From contig CM070604.1 in assembly GCA_036346395.1 (NCBI GenBank), positions 5,565,904 through 5,629,903 on the forward strand: a DNA stretch of 64,000 bases. The letters are read 5' to 3'. Position 1 is the stretch's first letter; each line of letters opens with the position of its first letter. The stretch is from Hsuehochloa calcarea (Eukaryota > Streptophyta > Magnoliopsida > Poales > Poaceae). The translations under genes were made by a program, and so were the position numbers. The notes beneath the pieces were generated by a model. That model saw only the letters and a list, made by a program, of their open reading frames with translations, did not search any database and was not told where the DNA came from. Shown in pieces: positions 35,401 to 47,600 of the stretch.

Positions 35401-35971
35401 AAACCCTAGTACAACTCTACCATCCCACCAAAAGATGGTTCACCATAGTAGTAAATCCTAATATTTCAAACTTAACCAATAAAGCTCTATTCTCCTCAAG
35501 TTTTTTATTACCATTTTATCCTTTTTCTTAACAATATTTTAAAAATAACCCCATGTTTAACTTAATTTTTAAAATAAGCCGTTCTTTGGGAAAAAAAAAG
35601 TTTGGACTTACCCGTGACACGTTCATTTGCCACGCCACCAGCAGAGCAGGATAAGCGGGTGTTATTTTTTAAAATAAGTTACGATGGAGGTAATCTTTAA
35701 AGTATTTTAACACAATAATTATTTAATAAAAACTGTTCCCTCTCCTCTCCTCGAAAAAAAACCCCCACTATATTGTAATCTAGAAGAAAAAGATGCAGGA
35801 CCAAAAATCTCCCACCGTAGATCATAACTCTCGAGATTCGAGAGCAACCCACGCATCCAACGGTCCAAACAAACAAGACGGACGCATCCCACCACTTCGG
35901 CATTCCGTCAAGCGCCTTGAGCCCAACCCTAACCAGGCCCCGCGCTAAACCCATCCCCATCACCATGCGAG
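32461..35971 (+). repeat. Segmental duplication, copy 1 (kinase fragment to mS35-like start)
   Basis: Colinear with 36550-40136 from AAATGAAAAATGGTCAAACA to the codons ATGCGAGGC of the mS35-like gene. Copy 1 is shorter, with many small deletions (clear between 33400 and 34400). It stops three codons into the mS35-like gene and continues into unrelated sequence. Confidence 0.93.
33070..33600 (+). pseudogene. Protein kinase C-lobe fragment, copy 1
   Basis: Frame 33104-33409 has a catalytic loop HRDLKPDN followed by FFLSSDGGVRIGDYGGA, where DYG stands in for DFG. Downstream, in another frame, is the helix-F sequence VYSIGVIFFEL, broken by indels. No N-lobe exon precedes this copy. The spacing and wording resemble the GCN2/PEK (eIF2-alpha kinase-like) group, but I can only say Ser/Thr protein kinase with confidence. 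Not functional. Confidence 0.7.
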
Positions 35972-35973
35972 GC
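35720..35973 (+). pseudogene. Duplicated promoter, 5' UTR and start codon of the mS35-like gene
   Basis: Copy of 39880-40136: same leader with AACCCTAACC (a telo-box-like element often found before translation-machinery genes) and the same ATG (35964-35966) and next two codons, CGA GGC. The body of the gene is missing; the frame continues for about 49 codons through non-homologous sequence that overlaps the kinase N-lobe exon in another frame. Confidence 0.85.
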
Positions 35974-36019
35974 GGCATACACGTATTTCGCTTTGTGGAG
36001 TTATATCTGCGACTTTCGG

Positions 36020-36159
36020 ATTTCACTTGCCCATGCATTCAGTTGTCGCTGGTGGAGATGGTGTTGGCAAAGTCTTTAAGTGTGTTTTTGTGGATCATAA
36101 GTGTGCTATAATTTATAAAGGCAATTGCCCAAAAAGAAGTTTTGCTTCGTTGAGCCAAG
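36020..36159 (+). pseudogene. Protein kinase N-lobe exon relic
   Basis: The frame from about 36027 reads VVAGGDGVGKVFKCVFVDHK then CAIIYKG. This fits the glycine loop (GxGxxGKV) followed by the A-x-K strand, but the ATP-binding lysine position reads isoleucine (AII). A likely donor, CAAG|GTTTAT, ends the exon near 36159. Together with the C-lobe pieces at 37158-37721 it probably derives from one kinase gene, now dead. It lies between the two copies of the duplicated segment and directly after the truncated mS35-like start. Confidence 0.6.
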
Positions 36160-37157
36160 GTTTATTGCCTTTACCCTGTAATAGTACTTTGTGCTTTAGC
36201 TATATTCGTATATCTAATTAGTTTTTCCCCTAAATTTGTTAGTGATGTTCAAAGAAATCACTATGCTTTCAAAACTAAAGGACAAACATGTTATGGGTTT
36301 CTATCAGATATTTTTTTTATCATAAGAAAAAAGGTTTTCATCATATATGTGAATTATCAAATATCCGACTTTTGTTGTTTCTATGCTAGGCCTGGATAGA
36401 GCCAGGGTCATACAACCAACAAACAAAAAAGGAGCATATTTTCATACATTTAGAATTTTGTCCAAGGTACAAGTTTGATTTTGTGCTTTATCTCAATACC
36501 CAAATTAGCTTATCATTCTTTGCTGGCAGCAATTTTCTTGCAAAACATTAAATGAAAAATGGTCAAACAAACGAAACCTAAAACCATAGTGGTTGAATCA
36601 TTTTAGGCATACCTCGCATGTTTAGGCTTTAAAACATTATAGGCAAAATGGGGGACAAATGGTCTAATTAAAAGAATCACCTACTAGATTCTTTGATCTT
36701 CCACCTTAAACATTCTTTTGTGAACACCAATTCATCTAGAACTCATTTCAGTTGTGTAGTGGCCTTTCAGTGAATGATTGTTTTTCAATCTCTACATCAT
36801 CTTACTCTCCAATATTTTTGAATTATTAGCCTCTGTGGTTTTGTGTGATAGTTGCTACTTTTCATCACCAATAGAACCTTACCAGACCATTTAGATTACA
36901 AGCATACCTTAAGTTTTGTAAAATCCTGGATGGTCGCCATTTCTTCCATTTTAGGTTCATAAACTTATTGTCAAGTCAATAGATGACACTTATTTTTGTA
37001 CTTCATTATTCTTCCTTTCGTTCTGTTTTCTGTCAATATCTCATAATATTGTTTGCTTTCCTTTCTGTAACCTTCACTGCAGAGCTCTTGGAAGGGCTCC
37101 GTCGCCTGAAAATCGCATTTGGATTGCAAATCAGTTGTGGTTCAGTTTTTAAGAGGT

Positions 37158-37721
37158 AGTTCGAGCTGTAAAATTCCTTTATGGAGAATCTATGTTGCAC
37201 CGAGATTTGAAGCCTGACAACTTCTTTCTTAGCTCTGATGGAGGGGTTCGAATTGGTGACTATGGAGGTGCATGCATCGAGATTATGATGAATTTGGTGA
37301 ATGTGGGGTATATATACCACCTAGGTGTGGAACCTAATATTATTTTGCTCCGGAACTTGACAACTGCCAAAAAAATACCGAGGAGGTGTATAATGAATAT
37401 GTTGCAGCGAAATACCGAGGAGGTATATAATGAATATGTTGCAGCAAATTTTCCTTCTGAGTACTGAATATTTCATGTTTGGTTGCTCTTTGTTGCTAGG
37501 TGTATGTATATTCCATTGGTGTCATATTCTTTGAGCTCTTCTTGGTGTACGACACCATGATGGAGAGGCCGGAAGTAATGAACAGGTCGAGAGATAAAGG
37601 ACCTCCTCCAGAAGAATGGAAGGGTGGCAAGGCATTCTATAAGCAATTTACTTCTTCACTACCCTTTGATTGCCCATCCACTGATGATATCCTGGCAATT
37701 GCTTGTCCTTCGATTATGTAA
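37158..37721 (+). pseudogene. Protein kinase C-lobe fragment, copy 2
   Basis: Frame 37192-37467 repeats the HRDLKPDN loop and GDYG motif; frame 37500-37721 gives VYSIGVIFFELF followed by about 55 residues to a stop (ending CPSIM). An intron-like gap separates them (AG at about 37498-37499). The activation segment is disrupted by the tandem duplication near 37370-37445, so the fold is unlikely to be intact. Kinase subgroup uncertain (GCN2/PEK-like is my best guess). Confidence 0.7.
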
Positions 37722-40086
37722 TATATAAAAAATTCGTAGTAACCTTGCTAATGAGGAATAACAATGGTGCCGTCTTTTTGTGCATGAATACTTGAGCAAA
37801 AGGAAAACGGCGCCAGGTTGATGTAAGTTGGCCACCAAATTTGCGATCCGTGACCGTGTTTCATGTCACAGTGTATGTTCTGAAGGGGAAATTTGCGATC
37901 CATGACCGTGTTTCATGTTACAGACGCGTGGCGCCTTGACGTTTCTTCTTTAAGACAGTCCAGGGGAGACCTGGCCACTAAAAAAATAGTTTGCATTACT
38001 ACGTGTTCGAATCTACTGTGCTGCCGTGGTTCATCTCAGTGTCCATATCTGTTTCGATCAAGTATCTCAGTGTCCATATCTGTTTCGATCAAATAGATGC
38101 AAAGGAGAGATGGCATCTGTCTTGCGAAACTTCTTCGATGCGGTAAACGCCCAAACAAATTGACCAAAACACATGGAGTATACACAAATTAAGAAGGTTT
38201 AGTTAGTCAAATCAATGTTCCCCATCTAATGTCAATGGTGTTTGCTTGGTAGTAATGAGTAAGGATCCAAAAATCGAATCGGGTAAAATCCCGTTCGATG
38301 CCATTTCTCCGTTACCGGTCAGTTATCGGCCGGTAACTGAAAATTCCAGAAAAATCCCGACCATGTTTCATCCAACGGAGTTTGAATTTGAAATAAAATC
38401 GCCGAGATTTTAATTTTGAATTCGAAATATTCCAATTGGGATTTTAGATCCCGATTCCTCGGAAATCCGGAACTGGGAATACTGAGAAGAATGTAGGGTG
38501 TACTGTCTATGATGGACGTATTCCGTACTAAACTTCAGCGCTACCAATATTGTAGCCAGTAACAAAACCTCTCGAATATGCTACCCCAAGTATTCTCTGT
38601 GGCATATTTTTCTAGCCTTCTCAGGATGTCACGGCTTACTGAGTACCAGAACTACTCGACAAAATCTGCAAGACAGTAGAATCAAACATTCCAAAATGAA
38701 CCTAACCGTTTTGGTATGGTGCATGAGTAAAGTTGTGGTCCATGGGAGAATCATATTTTGGTGGAGTGGTAGAGTTGTGAGTGTACGACTCTATCCACTA
38801 TGGATTAAATTTTGATGCTCACCTATTATTCACATGCAATTACATTTCAGTAAAAATTTTATTAGGTAGCGAATTTGTCCCGACCTCTGTCTATTTAGAT
38901 GTGTATTAAAGGGACATATTTGCGTGTGTGTGTGTGTGCGCGCGTGTGCGTCCGTATAATCGCAAAAAAATTGTCATTTATGGATATGAAACGGAGGTTC
39001 GTCCGTGTATGCGGAGAGCTTTTGAAGGCTAGCATCTATATTTTTTTCTCCAACCTTCTTTACTCTGCATGTCTATACCCTGCACTATCTTCATTTAGAA
39101 AATAGATTATCTGTATTGAATGGTTTAATACAGAAGATCTACAGTGCTGCTGATCTCCACCGTATGATAAAAACAAATATCAAGATCAATCGTTACAGTG
39201 GTTGATGTATGCATCTGCTGTAATCTAAACACTTTTTTTCCTTGCGGGGTACACGTCATATATTTTTGTTGTAATCTGAACACCTTTTTTTTCTTGCGGG
39301 TACACACCAATATTTTTGTCCTCACATCCATGTCAGTTTGGTTTGCACGAGCACCGCATTCATTGTCGCACGCGTTGAATGATGATAGTATTAAATATTT
39401 TTTCAATTAAGAAGACGCAAACACACACACATCATAGCACATACACGCAAATACACTTTTTTTTTGTACACGCCTAAAAAGACGGAGGGCGATGATAAAC
39501 CTGTAACTTTACAAAATTCATACTAAAGTGCACTCGTGTGTGCTTAAAAGTGGACACCCGGATTTGAACCCTGCAACTCTATCATCCCACCAAAAGATGG
39601 TTCACCATAGTAGTAAATCCTAATATTTCATACTTAACCAATAAAGCTCTATTCTCCTCAAGTTTTTTATTACCATTTTATCCTTTTTCTTAACAATATT
39701 TTAAAAATAACCCCATGTTTAACTTAATTTTTAAAATAAGTCGTTCTTGGGGGGGAAAAAAGTTTGGACTTACCCGTGACACGTTCATTTGCCACGCCAC
39801 CAGCAGAGCAGGATAAGCGAGTGTTATTTTTTAAAATAAGTTACGATGGAGGTAATCTTTAAAGTATTTTAACACAATAATTATTTAATAAAAACTGTTC
39901 CCTCTCCTCTCCTCGAAAAAAAAACCCCACTATATTGTAATCTAGAAGAAAAAGATGCAGGACCAAAAATCTCCCACCGTAGATCATAACTCTCGAGATT
40001 CGAGAGCAACCCACGCATCCAACGGTCCAAACAAACAAGACGGACGCATCCCACCACTTCGGCATTCCGTCAAGCGCCTTGAGCCC

Positions 40087-40096
40087 AACCCTAACC
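40087..40096 (+). promoter_or_regulatory. Telo-box-like element before the mS35-like gene
   Basis: AACCCTAACC lies 31 bases before the ATG. Telo-boxes (AAACCCTAA) are known near starts of plant ribosomal-protein genes; this match is one base short of the core, so it is suggestive only. Confidence 0.4.
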
Positions 40097-40126
40097 AGGC
40101 CCCGCGCTAAACCCATCCCCATCACC

Positions 40127-43100
40127 ATGCGAGGCATCGGCGCCGCCGCCAGGCGGCACACGCACCTTCCCTCCTCCTACGCCGCCGCCTTCTCCTCCTT
40201 CTCCGGCATCGGAGGCGGTGGCGGCGCCGGTCGAGGTCGCGGGCGCGGCCTGCCGCCCTCCGCGCAACCGCGTGCTCCCGGGAACCCCATCCCCCACGAC
40301 GACGACGGCGCGGATCCCTTCTCCGCCCCAGCATCCGTTGGCCGCGGTCGTGGATCGCCGCTGACCCCGCTGCCGTTCGGTCAAGATGCCCCCAAGCAAC
40401 CGACCTTTCTCCCGCGCTTCGATGTCATCCTTCCCCCCTTCGATCCGGAGCCGCCCACGCCCGGCGCCTCGTCCTCCGAGTCGTCGCGTTCGCTCCCTAC
40501 ATCTGGCGCCGGCCGCGGCGTGCCGCGGATGCAGCAACCGGTCGATAGGCCCCCCGAGGAGAATCGCTTCATCCGACGACGCGAGGCGAAGCAGGCCGCG
40601 TCCCCTTCGGCTCCCGGCGGGCAGCCAAAGTTATCGTCACAGGACGCCGTGAAGCGCGCTTTGGAGCTCCTGGGCCGCGGCGACGATGGCGGACGCGGTG
40701 GCGGGGGACGCGGTGACCGTGGTGGCCGCGGCCGCGGCTCGCGCCGGGGACGCGGTCGACGCCGACCCGCTGAGGTGGACGAGCGGCACGGGATCTACTT
40801 GGGGGACAACGCCGATGGTGAGAAACTCGAGAAGAAGCTCGGCTTGGACAAGATGAAGATTCTGAACCAAGCGTTTGATGAAGCGGCCGAGAATGCACTG
40901 CCGCATCCAATGGAGGATGCGTGCCTCGACGCTGTTCACACCAATAACATGGTGCGTGCGGCACTGTGGTGGAGTTTGCAAAATTGTCAGATCTGAGTGT
41001 GCTTGTGAGGTTCCTGATGGTTTTTGTTTCTGTGGGTTTGTTTGTGCAGATTGAGTTTGAGCCAGAGTACCATGCGAATTTTGATAATCCTGATATTGAC
41101 GAGAAGCCACCAATGTCATTGGAAGAGGTGCTGCAGAAGGTGAAGCCATTCATAATTGCGTATGAGGGCATCCAGAACCAGGAAGAATGGGAGGTGATTT
41201 GTTTAATTGACCTCACACCATATTATGTTCCTCCACGGAAATGTTTGTGCCAGTAGATAGTTTCTGATGTACTTGTTTTTTGCTGCATTAGAATGTGCCA
41301 GAGTAGGTCTGCATAGCCAGGGTAATTGATACCTTGTTTTGCTGTATAGGAATATAGCATGCAAACTGGGTCCAAGTCTATAGTTGGGTGATATTAGACT
41401 ATAATAACCTGCTTCAGGCTTGGTAAATGAACAGATGGACCAACACCATAGTTTACTATCAAAATAGTGTTCCCTCATTTTACAAATGTATATCGTTACG
41501 GTATGTTTGCAGTCAAACTTCCCTAACTTCGTCCACTGGTATACAAAAAGTTACCTAGATTGGCCTCAAAATGATATTAGTAGATTTGCTGTCAGATCAA
41601 CTTTCATAACATTATAATTTTATAGGCTGATATGCATACGTGATAAATGGAGGGAATATAAGGTTTATACAGAAGATTTGACTTTGTGAATGGCATTACT
41701 GCCATCCAGTTGATTTCTAAGTCACTGCTAAACTACATCATAAGTTTCAACTTGTTCCAAATAAAAGAAAATTGTGACTGCACTGGTTACAAGATTCACA
41801 GAATAACTTTCCAGAAAGGTTTAACTTGTATCAGATGTATCATGTATGAAAATGAAAGGCAGTTCTTTTATATAGATATAGCTGAGCTAATTATAATTTC
41901 TTGAAGAACCAGTGCTTATGGGAAAGATTTTGACAGGATCGGCTCGTTTGCTTTTGGGTTTTATTATCGATGTATTTCCTCATAACAGTGATTCAGTGGT
42001 TCCATGACTTTTAAAATATGATGATATTAGTTTTCAGATATCTCCTGGACTTGTAGAAATAAGCATATCTGGTTCTATGTTTCAGTGTTTAGTGCACACT
42101 TGGAAAGTCCTGTACGACGCTACATTATATGCCAACCAGTACATGCATACATTAGCATTTGTACTCAACTTGCTGCTAATATGAATTCTTTTGGGTATCT
42201 TCAACTGACCCAGTATAATCTACTGTGTCTCTTCTAGGAAGCTGTGAAAGATGTAATGGCGAGGGCGCCCTATATGAAAGAGCTGATAGATATGTACAGC
42301 GGCCCTGATGTCGTAACTGCAAAACAACAAGAAGAGGAGCTGCAAAGAGTTGCCAACACTCTTCCAGAAAACATACCCTCTTCAGTAAAGCGATTTACTG
42401 ATAAAACTTTACTTTCTCTTAAGGTTTGCCTTCTTATTACAACTGATGCTCTGAACAGTATTCATAATATTGATGGTCGATTTTGAATGGTGTGTTATGA
42501 GTAACCGATTTCTGAAACTTCAGTAGTGATGGAAGCAACATGTTCCTGTCTGACTCGATAGTCATATGAAATTCTAACACGATCATCTATAATCAGCTTG
42601 CTTTCAAAAATAGAGATGCCTTCTGTTAGCATATCAAACTTTAATTTTAACTACACTAATGATAATCTTAGCAAAGCTTTTTTAAAATGTAATGTCTTCA
42701 TACTATTTCAAATTTTCAATTGTTTATTCCTACCTTCAAGTCTCATCTATCTATAGTCTGGTCTTACTAAGCTACCCTGGTTCTATAAAATATCTTGTCT
42801 AGATTTATTGTGACATTTTGTACCAGATAGATACATTTGATAGTTGATTACCCTGCCTTTCTGAGATAGCAAGTGGCTTATCCTATCTTTCTCAAATCTG
42901 GCCAAGTACATATGCTTTAAGTTGGCTAATTGCGAACACCTGACAGAGAAGTAGCACTACATATTGGAAGATTTGCAGTCAACATCATACATACCGATTG
43001 TACCATGCCAATTCATAATCATTTATATGTTGCACAGCTGTACATACTGTCCTAGATAGTACGTTAAAGATGTTTTTTTTTAGTCTCGAGACCCTGTTTA

Positions 43101-43328
43101 GTGTATGTACTCAATTTTTTTAGTTTTCTTGGAGGAATTTGTTTCCTACTTTCCACTATTCTCCTTTCACTTTCCTTCCAGAAAAGACAAGATGTGGCGT
43201 ATCATGATGAAATTTTGTATTCTTATTTCTGTTTCTGTGTTTTGCAGAATAATCCAGGCTGGGGTTTTGACAAGAAATGCCAATTCATGGACAAGTTTGT
43301 TCGTGAAGTTTCAGAGCAATACAAATAG
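40127..43328 (+). CDS. Probable mitochondrial ribosomal protein mS35 (S24/S35 family)
   Basis: Four exons join in frame to 411 aa: 40127-40951, 41050-41193, 42238-42423, 43248-43328; introns are GT-AG. The N-terminus (MRGIGAAARRHTHLPSSYAA) is Arg/Ala/Ser-rich with no acidic residues, as in mitochondrial targeting peptides. Residues about 20-180 are Pro/Gly-rich; 184-214 form an RGG-type basic run. The conserved C-terminal region (about 215-411) includes KKLGLDKMKILNQAFDEA, MSLEEVLQKVKPFI, VKRFTDKTLLSLK and NPGWGFDKKCQFMDKFV. Length and C-terminus fit, from memory, the plant S24/S35 mitoribosomal small-subunit proteins; the name is less certain than the gene. I chose ATG 40127 because it has a good context (caccATGcg) and starts the targeting peptide; the upstream frame has no ATG. 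Its promoter is duplicated 4.2 kb upstream. Confidence 0.8.
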
Positions 43329-43468
43329 AAAGCTCTCTTGTACTCTGTTGTAAGATCTCATTTTGCGCCCAAGAAGATTTAGCGGATATTTCTTTGTTTT
43401 GAGAGAATGTGTGATGTTACCTTTAATCCATGCATTGTTTTCCCCTTTTATTACCATGCTAGTTAGAT

Positions 43469-43474
43469 AAATAA
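43469..43474 (+). terminator. Likely polyadenylation signal of the mS35-like gene
   Basis: AATAAA about 140 bases after the stop codon, within an AT-rich 3' UTR. Confidence 0.55.
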
Positions 43475-43479
43475 AATCA

Positions 43480-44612
43480 CTGATAGACATGACTGTTTCT
43501 TTTGGGAGTTTTTTTCCTTATCATTTGATTTTAGAATCATTGCTGCCATTTCTTTATGGCGATTGAAACTCTCCTACCCCATTTTAAGTTCTCTTAAGGT
43601 GCTAATCAAATGATGAATTGCCACGGTTGAAATTTGATGGAAGAATCACATTCCCATATCTGGACCACTTTAGAAATGAATGGAATTTTGTGCTCAGAGA
43701 GGCAGCTCTCTGCAGGAACTGCTCTTTTCAGTGTTGGCAAGTTGGCAGCCCAAGTAGGAACAGCAGAATCATATCATGGATTCATGGAACTGTCCCCGAT
43801 AATGCTCCACTGCCCAAGAAATGGCATTGGGGGAAGGGGGTTGTAGGGCAACTCCACATGACCGAGATCAAGAATCAAGAATCTGTCTGCCCCTCAGCCT
43901 GCTATTAATGCATTTGGGTTCTTGTGTGGTTGCTTCATCGTTTGGCCTGATAGTGATAGCCTATAAGAGAAGTAGCAAGTGCTCTACTGTCTTATCATGG
44001 ATTTCTGAAAACTGGAGCACTTGCAATAGCATTGGTATATGTATATAATAACAAGGTTTCTGTAAGAAGCCCCTGGTGTTTTCAGGAAAGCATGCAAGGA
44101 TACAACTTCACGAGTACGAAAACACCATAGTGCTAATGTGGGTTATCTATTGTACATCGCTGCTTGTATATTTCTTTTCTAAATACCCCGTGTGTTTTGT
44201 CCGTCAAGTGTTGTTTCACAAGAGAGCAGAAATGCCTACCTAGCTAATTCTTTAATGCTTATCTTTGTTTGCTGTGGCTTGGTACAAAGCGTTATTTTCT
44301 TTACTATACAAAAATGATGTAAAAATCATCGAAAGCACAACAAGGTATAAGCTTAGCATGGTTGAAATCATGGGAACATGGTGCTTTGCAAGTCCCAGGC
44401 CATCTTTGGAGGAAACTCCTCGGGTTCCACTGTCCAAATTCTCCTCCCAGTGCCTGTTCATAAGATGCAAAGGTCACACAGACATTTCAAGATATCATTT
44501 AGCTCATGATCCTAAAGCTAACACGAGGGCATTCGTGCAGCTGTATATGTAGCTTTGTGATACTAAACCTAACAAATAAGGGCTGTCCATTTGGTTGGGG
44601 AGTGAAATTACC
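43480..44612. other. Intergenic between two convergent genes
   Basis: Holds the 3' ends of the plus-strand mS35-like gene and the minus-strand receptor gene. Overlapping frames at 43618-43908 look somewhat coding-like (ALFSVGKLAAQVGTAESYHG in one frame) but I cannot assign a family; possibly a gene fragment. Confidence 0.5.
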
Positions 44613-47600
44613 TTACGCTTCTGAATCATGCTGTCGAAGAGGCTGGTTCTCATTATGTTGGCTGTCAAGCGGCATGTACTGGGACATGATGGCCATGATC
44701 TCCGAGTCCATGTACGACTACAAAAAAACGCAACAAAGTATGTTCATTTGTATACTTCTTTTAACATCACACAGTTGATACTTCGGTGTCATTTCTGTTG
44801 AGCTACGTCTGTGAGATGGACATACCCTGAGTCTGTACTTGTAGAACACGTAGCCGGCGATCCCTACGCCCACGACGCACGACACAACCAAGACGGTGAT
44901 GAACCAGCCGAACTTTGACATGTTGTTAGCTGCATCACAAAAGCCAAGCGAAGAGCATCTGAGGTATGTTCCCCAATACTTCATGCCACGGTCACATGAA
45001 ACCGGTATGCGTGCAGATTGCGTTACCTATGCACATGTCCTCTCCTCGTATGTAGATCTGGTTGCCCTTGCATTTGCACTCGTAGTTGCCCCACGTGTTC
45101 TTGCAGTGGCAGTCGGGGCAAGTGCACGCAAGCTTTTCCTTGCATTCATCCAAATCTTAAGGAGCACAGAATTCTTGATCAGTAACCCCTTTTTTTTTTA
45201 ACTCAGCTCCGTTACTTTGGCCTATTTAGCCATCAATCACTTGTCATGTCAGTTTCAGAATAAGTTTTACCTTCGCATTTGTGGCCATCACCTTGGAACC
45301 CCGGCGGGCACCGGCATCCAGTCAACGCGGCGTCCTTCGATTTGTGGAGCGTGCGGTTAGCAAAGATCATGGACGGTGAAATTATGTAAGTGAAAAGCGG
45401 GAGAGGGAGTTGTACCGAGCAAGCAGAGAATGTCTGTTTGCCCCTAGCCTCCGACCAGCACCCTCCGTTGTTCAGAGTGCACCTGCCTGGCCCAACAGCT
45501 GAAACAGGGAACAAACGAAGCTCACGGTAAAGCTTTGCTACGTGGCTCTACGAAATTGGACCGATGGACTTTTGCACGAAGATCACGACCGATGGACACC
45601 GTGCTCATGCTTGTATTGGATTGCTGTCAAACACGTGCTGGAAAGTAGAGACCGACTGAAGACGGTCTCTGCAAACTGCGATTGAACTTGTGATGCGTTC
45701 GTGCGGCGCCGCCGTGTCACCGGGGGCGGAACAAGGACCACAGTGGCGTGGGAGGGCCATCAGCCGTTAATTCGGTTGAGAGATGGGGAATCACCCTCTC
45801 TTCCGCCGTGGTGCACAGCGTTGGAAAACCATATATATCCTATTCAAAATCCTAATAGAGCCTCTAGCATATAAATAGGATACGGGTTTGTAAAAAGTTA
45901 ATCGATTGAAGAGCAATAAAGAGAAGCAAAAAAAACCCCTACATCTCTGTGTTCAAACTATTACTCTATTCTTGTGTTCTTTCATTGTTCTTACGATTCT
46001 GAGTTTGTCTACGAGGTAATTGCTCGAACTGGACTCGCCAGCGATAGTTCCTCAACACAGGACACCGGATTCGAAATTTTGTTTCCTAGATATAGCTCAT
46101 GTATGTACAACCCAAGACACCTCTCTCAAGAAGACGCCCACAATAGCGCTGCTCGCATGACCAATGAGCGAGGCGCGCCGCCAAAGAAAGCGAGAAAACA
46201 TATTTACTATCCTTTGGTTTATCAAATTTTAAAGTTAGCACTAGTTTTGTCTGTTGCCACAACTTTTTTATCATAATAATAATAATAATATATTTGCGCA
46301 ATGGCATTAACATGCCTTCGTGAGAGATAAATAGGGAGAGGGATAACGCCGCGCGCCAACTTAGGGTGTGTTTGGTTCGTGGTACGGGACTGAACGGGAT
46401 GGTTTCATTCAGAATACAAGGTCATCCCCGCGTTTGGTTGGATAAATGGAACCAAACGGTACGGGATGGGATGGTTCCATATGAGAGAATATTCTACTTT
46501 TATTATGTACCATTTTATTCGACAAAAAAGGTTGAATCACGCGGTTCAACGTTTTGCTAACTACAACAACTTTCACTTGCTAACTCCAAATGGAATAATT
46601 CTTTCACCTAAATTCATCTAAAATCATCATCTAGCTACTGCAGAAAATTCATGCATTTTTGAGTATTTTGAATTTTTATGTTTTCTCGATGTTGTTTTTG
46701 TTTTTGTATAGAATCCAAATATTTTAAATGAATAAAATAAACTTCAATTAAATTTAAAAATATTTTATTAAATCTTTATGTAATTTTTAAAATTTTAAAT
46801 TAAACACCATCTTGAACTATTCAGAACCATCTTATCCAAACAATCAAACAAAATCATGTATTATCCTATCCCACCAACCAAATACTATATTTGTATTATC
46901 TCATCCAAAATCATCCCATCCATCTTGTACCATCTTATCACATTCACCCTGATTGACTCAACCAAACGCACCCTTAATCCGGGCCGCACCGAGCCTCCAA
47001 GCGCCTAAGCCTGCGTTCCGCGCGCAGCCGCAAGCCCGCAACGCCACGCGTGAATCGCGATCTCATCTGCGCGCATATCGGCATATGTCACTTGCCTCGG
47101 CCGAGGAATCGCGCGGCCGCCGCGCTCCCACGTCCTCACGTGGCATCCGCAGTTCCGCGTGACCACTCTCTCGCGCCGCACCGTGCCGTGCCGTGTCTAC
47201 TGATGTGTGTGCTGTGTTGCTCAGTTGTTTTTTTTTTTTTTTTTGAGTCTGGCGCTTGTAGGTGCGTTGATATGTCTAGGAAAAAATCCACTTTGTGGTA
47301 TGGGTAAATCAAATCGTGATCAAGCACTTCAAAAGAAACACCGAATCTTAGGCTAACAACGGAGATATCACGAGTCATGATTATGTCAAAAACTTTTTGT
47401 GAAGTGCGAAGTAGTAACACAGTAGCACCATGGCATGAGAAGCGTACCTTTGCAGCTGTTGTATCCGTCGCCCTCGTACTGCACGCCATTCACCACGGGG
47501 CATTCGCACACTCTGCCCCTGTACGTGTCCTGCGCATCGCGGGAGGGGAGCAAAATTCAGTCACAAGCTCATTGCAGTAGGCAAAATTTCTGTCCCTGAG

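Larger units (their letters stand above)
36550..40136 (+). repeat. Segmental duplication, copy 2
   Basis: The better-preserved copy; it leads directly into the intact mS35-like gene. It carries an extra tandem duplication of about 40 bp near 37370-37445 (AAATACCGAGGAGG with TATAATGAATATGTTGCAGC) that copy 1 lacks. Confidence 0.93.

Noticed and set aside
40091..40537. Minus-strand frame opposite the mS35-like exon 1
   Set aside because: Composition artefact of the GC-rich, Gly/Arg-coding exon.
43618..43908. Possible gene between the two convergent genes
   Set aside because: Two overlapping frames, neither with recognisable motifs; likely UTR or fragment.
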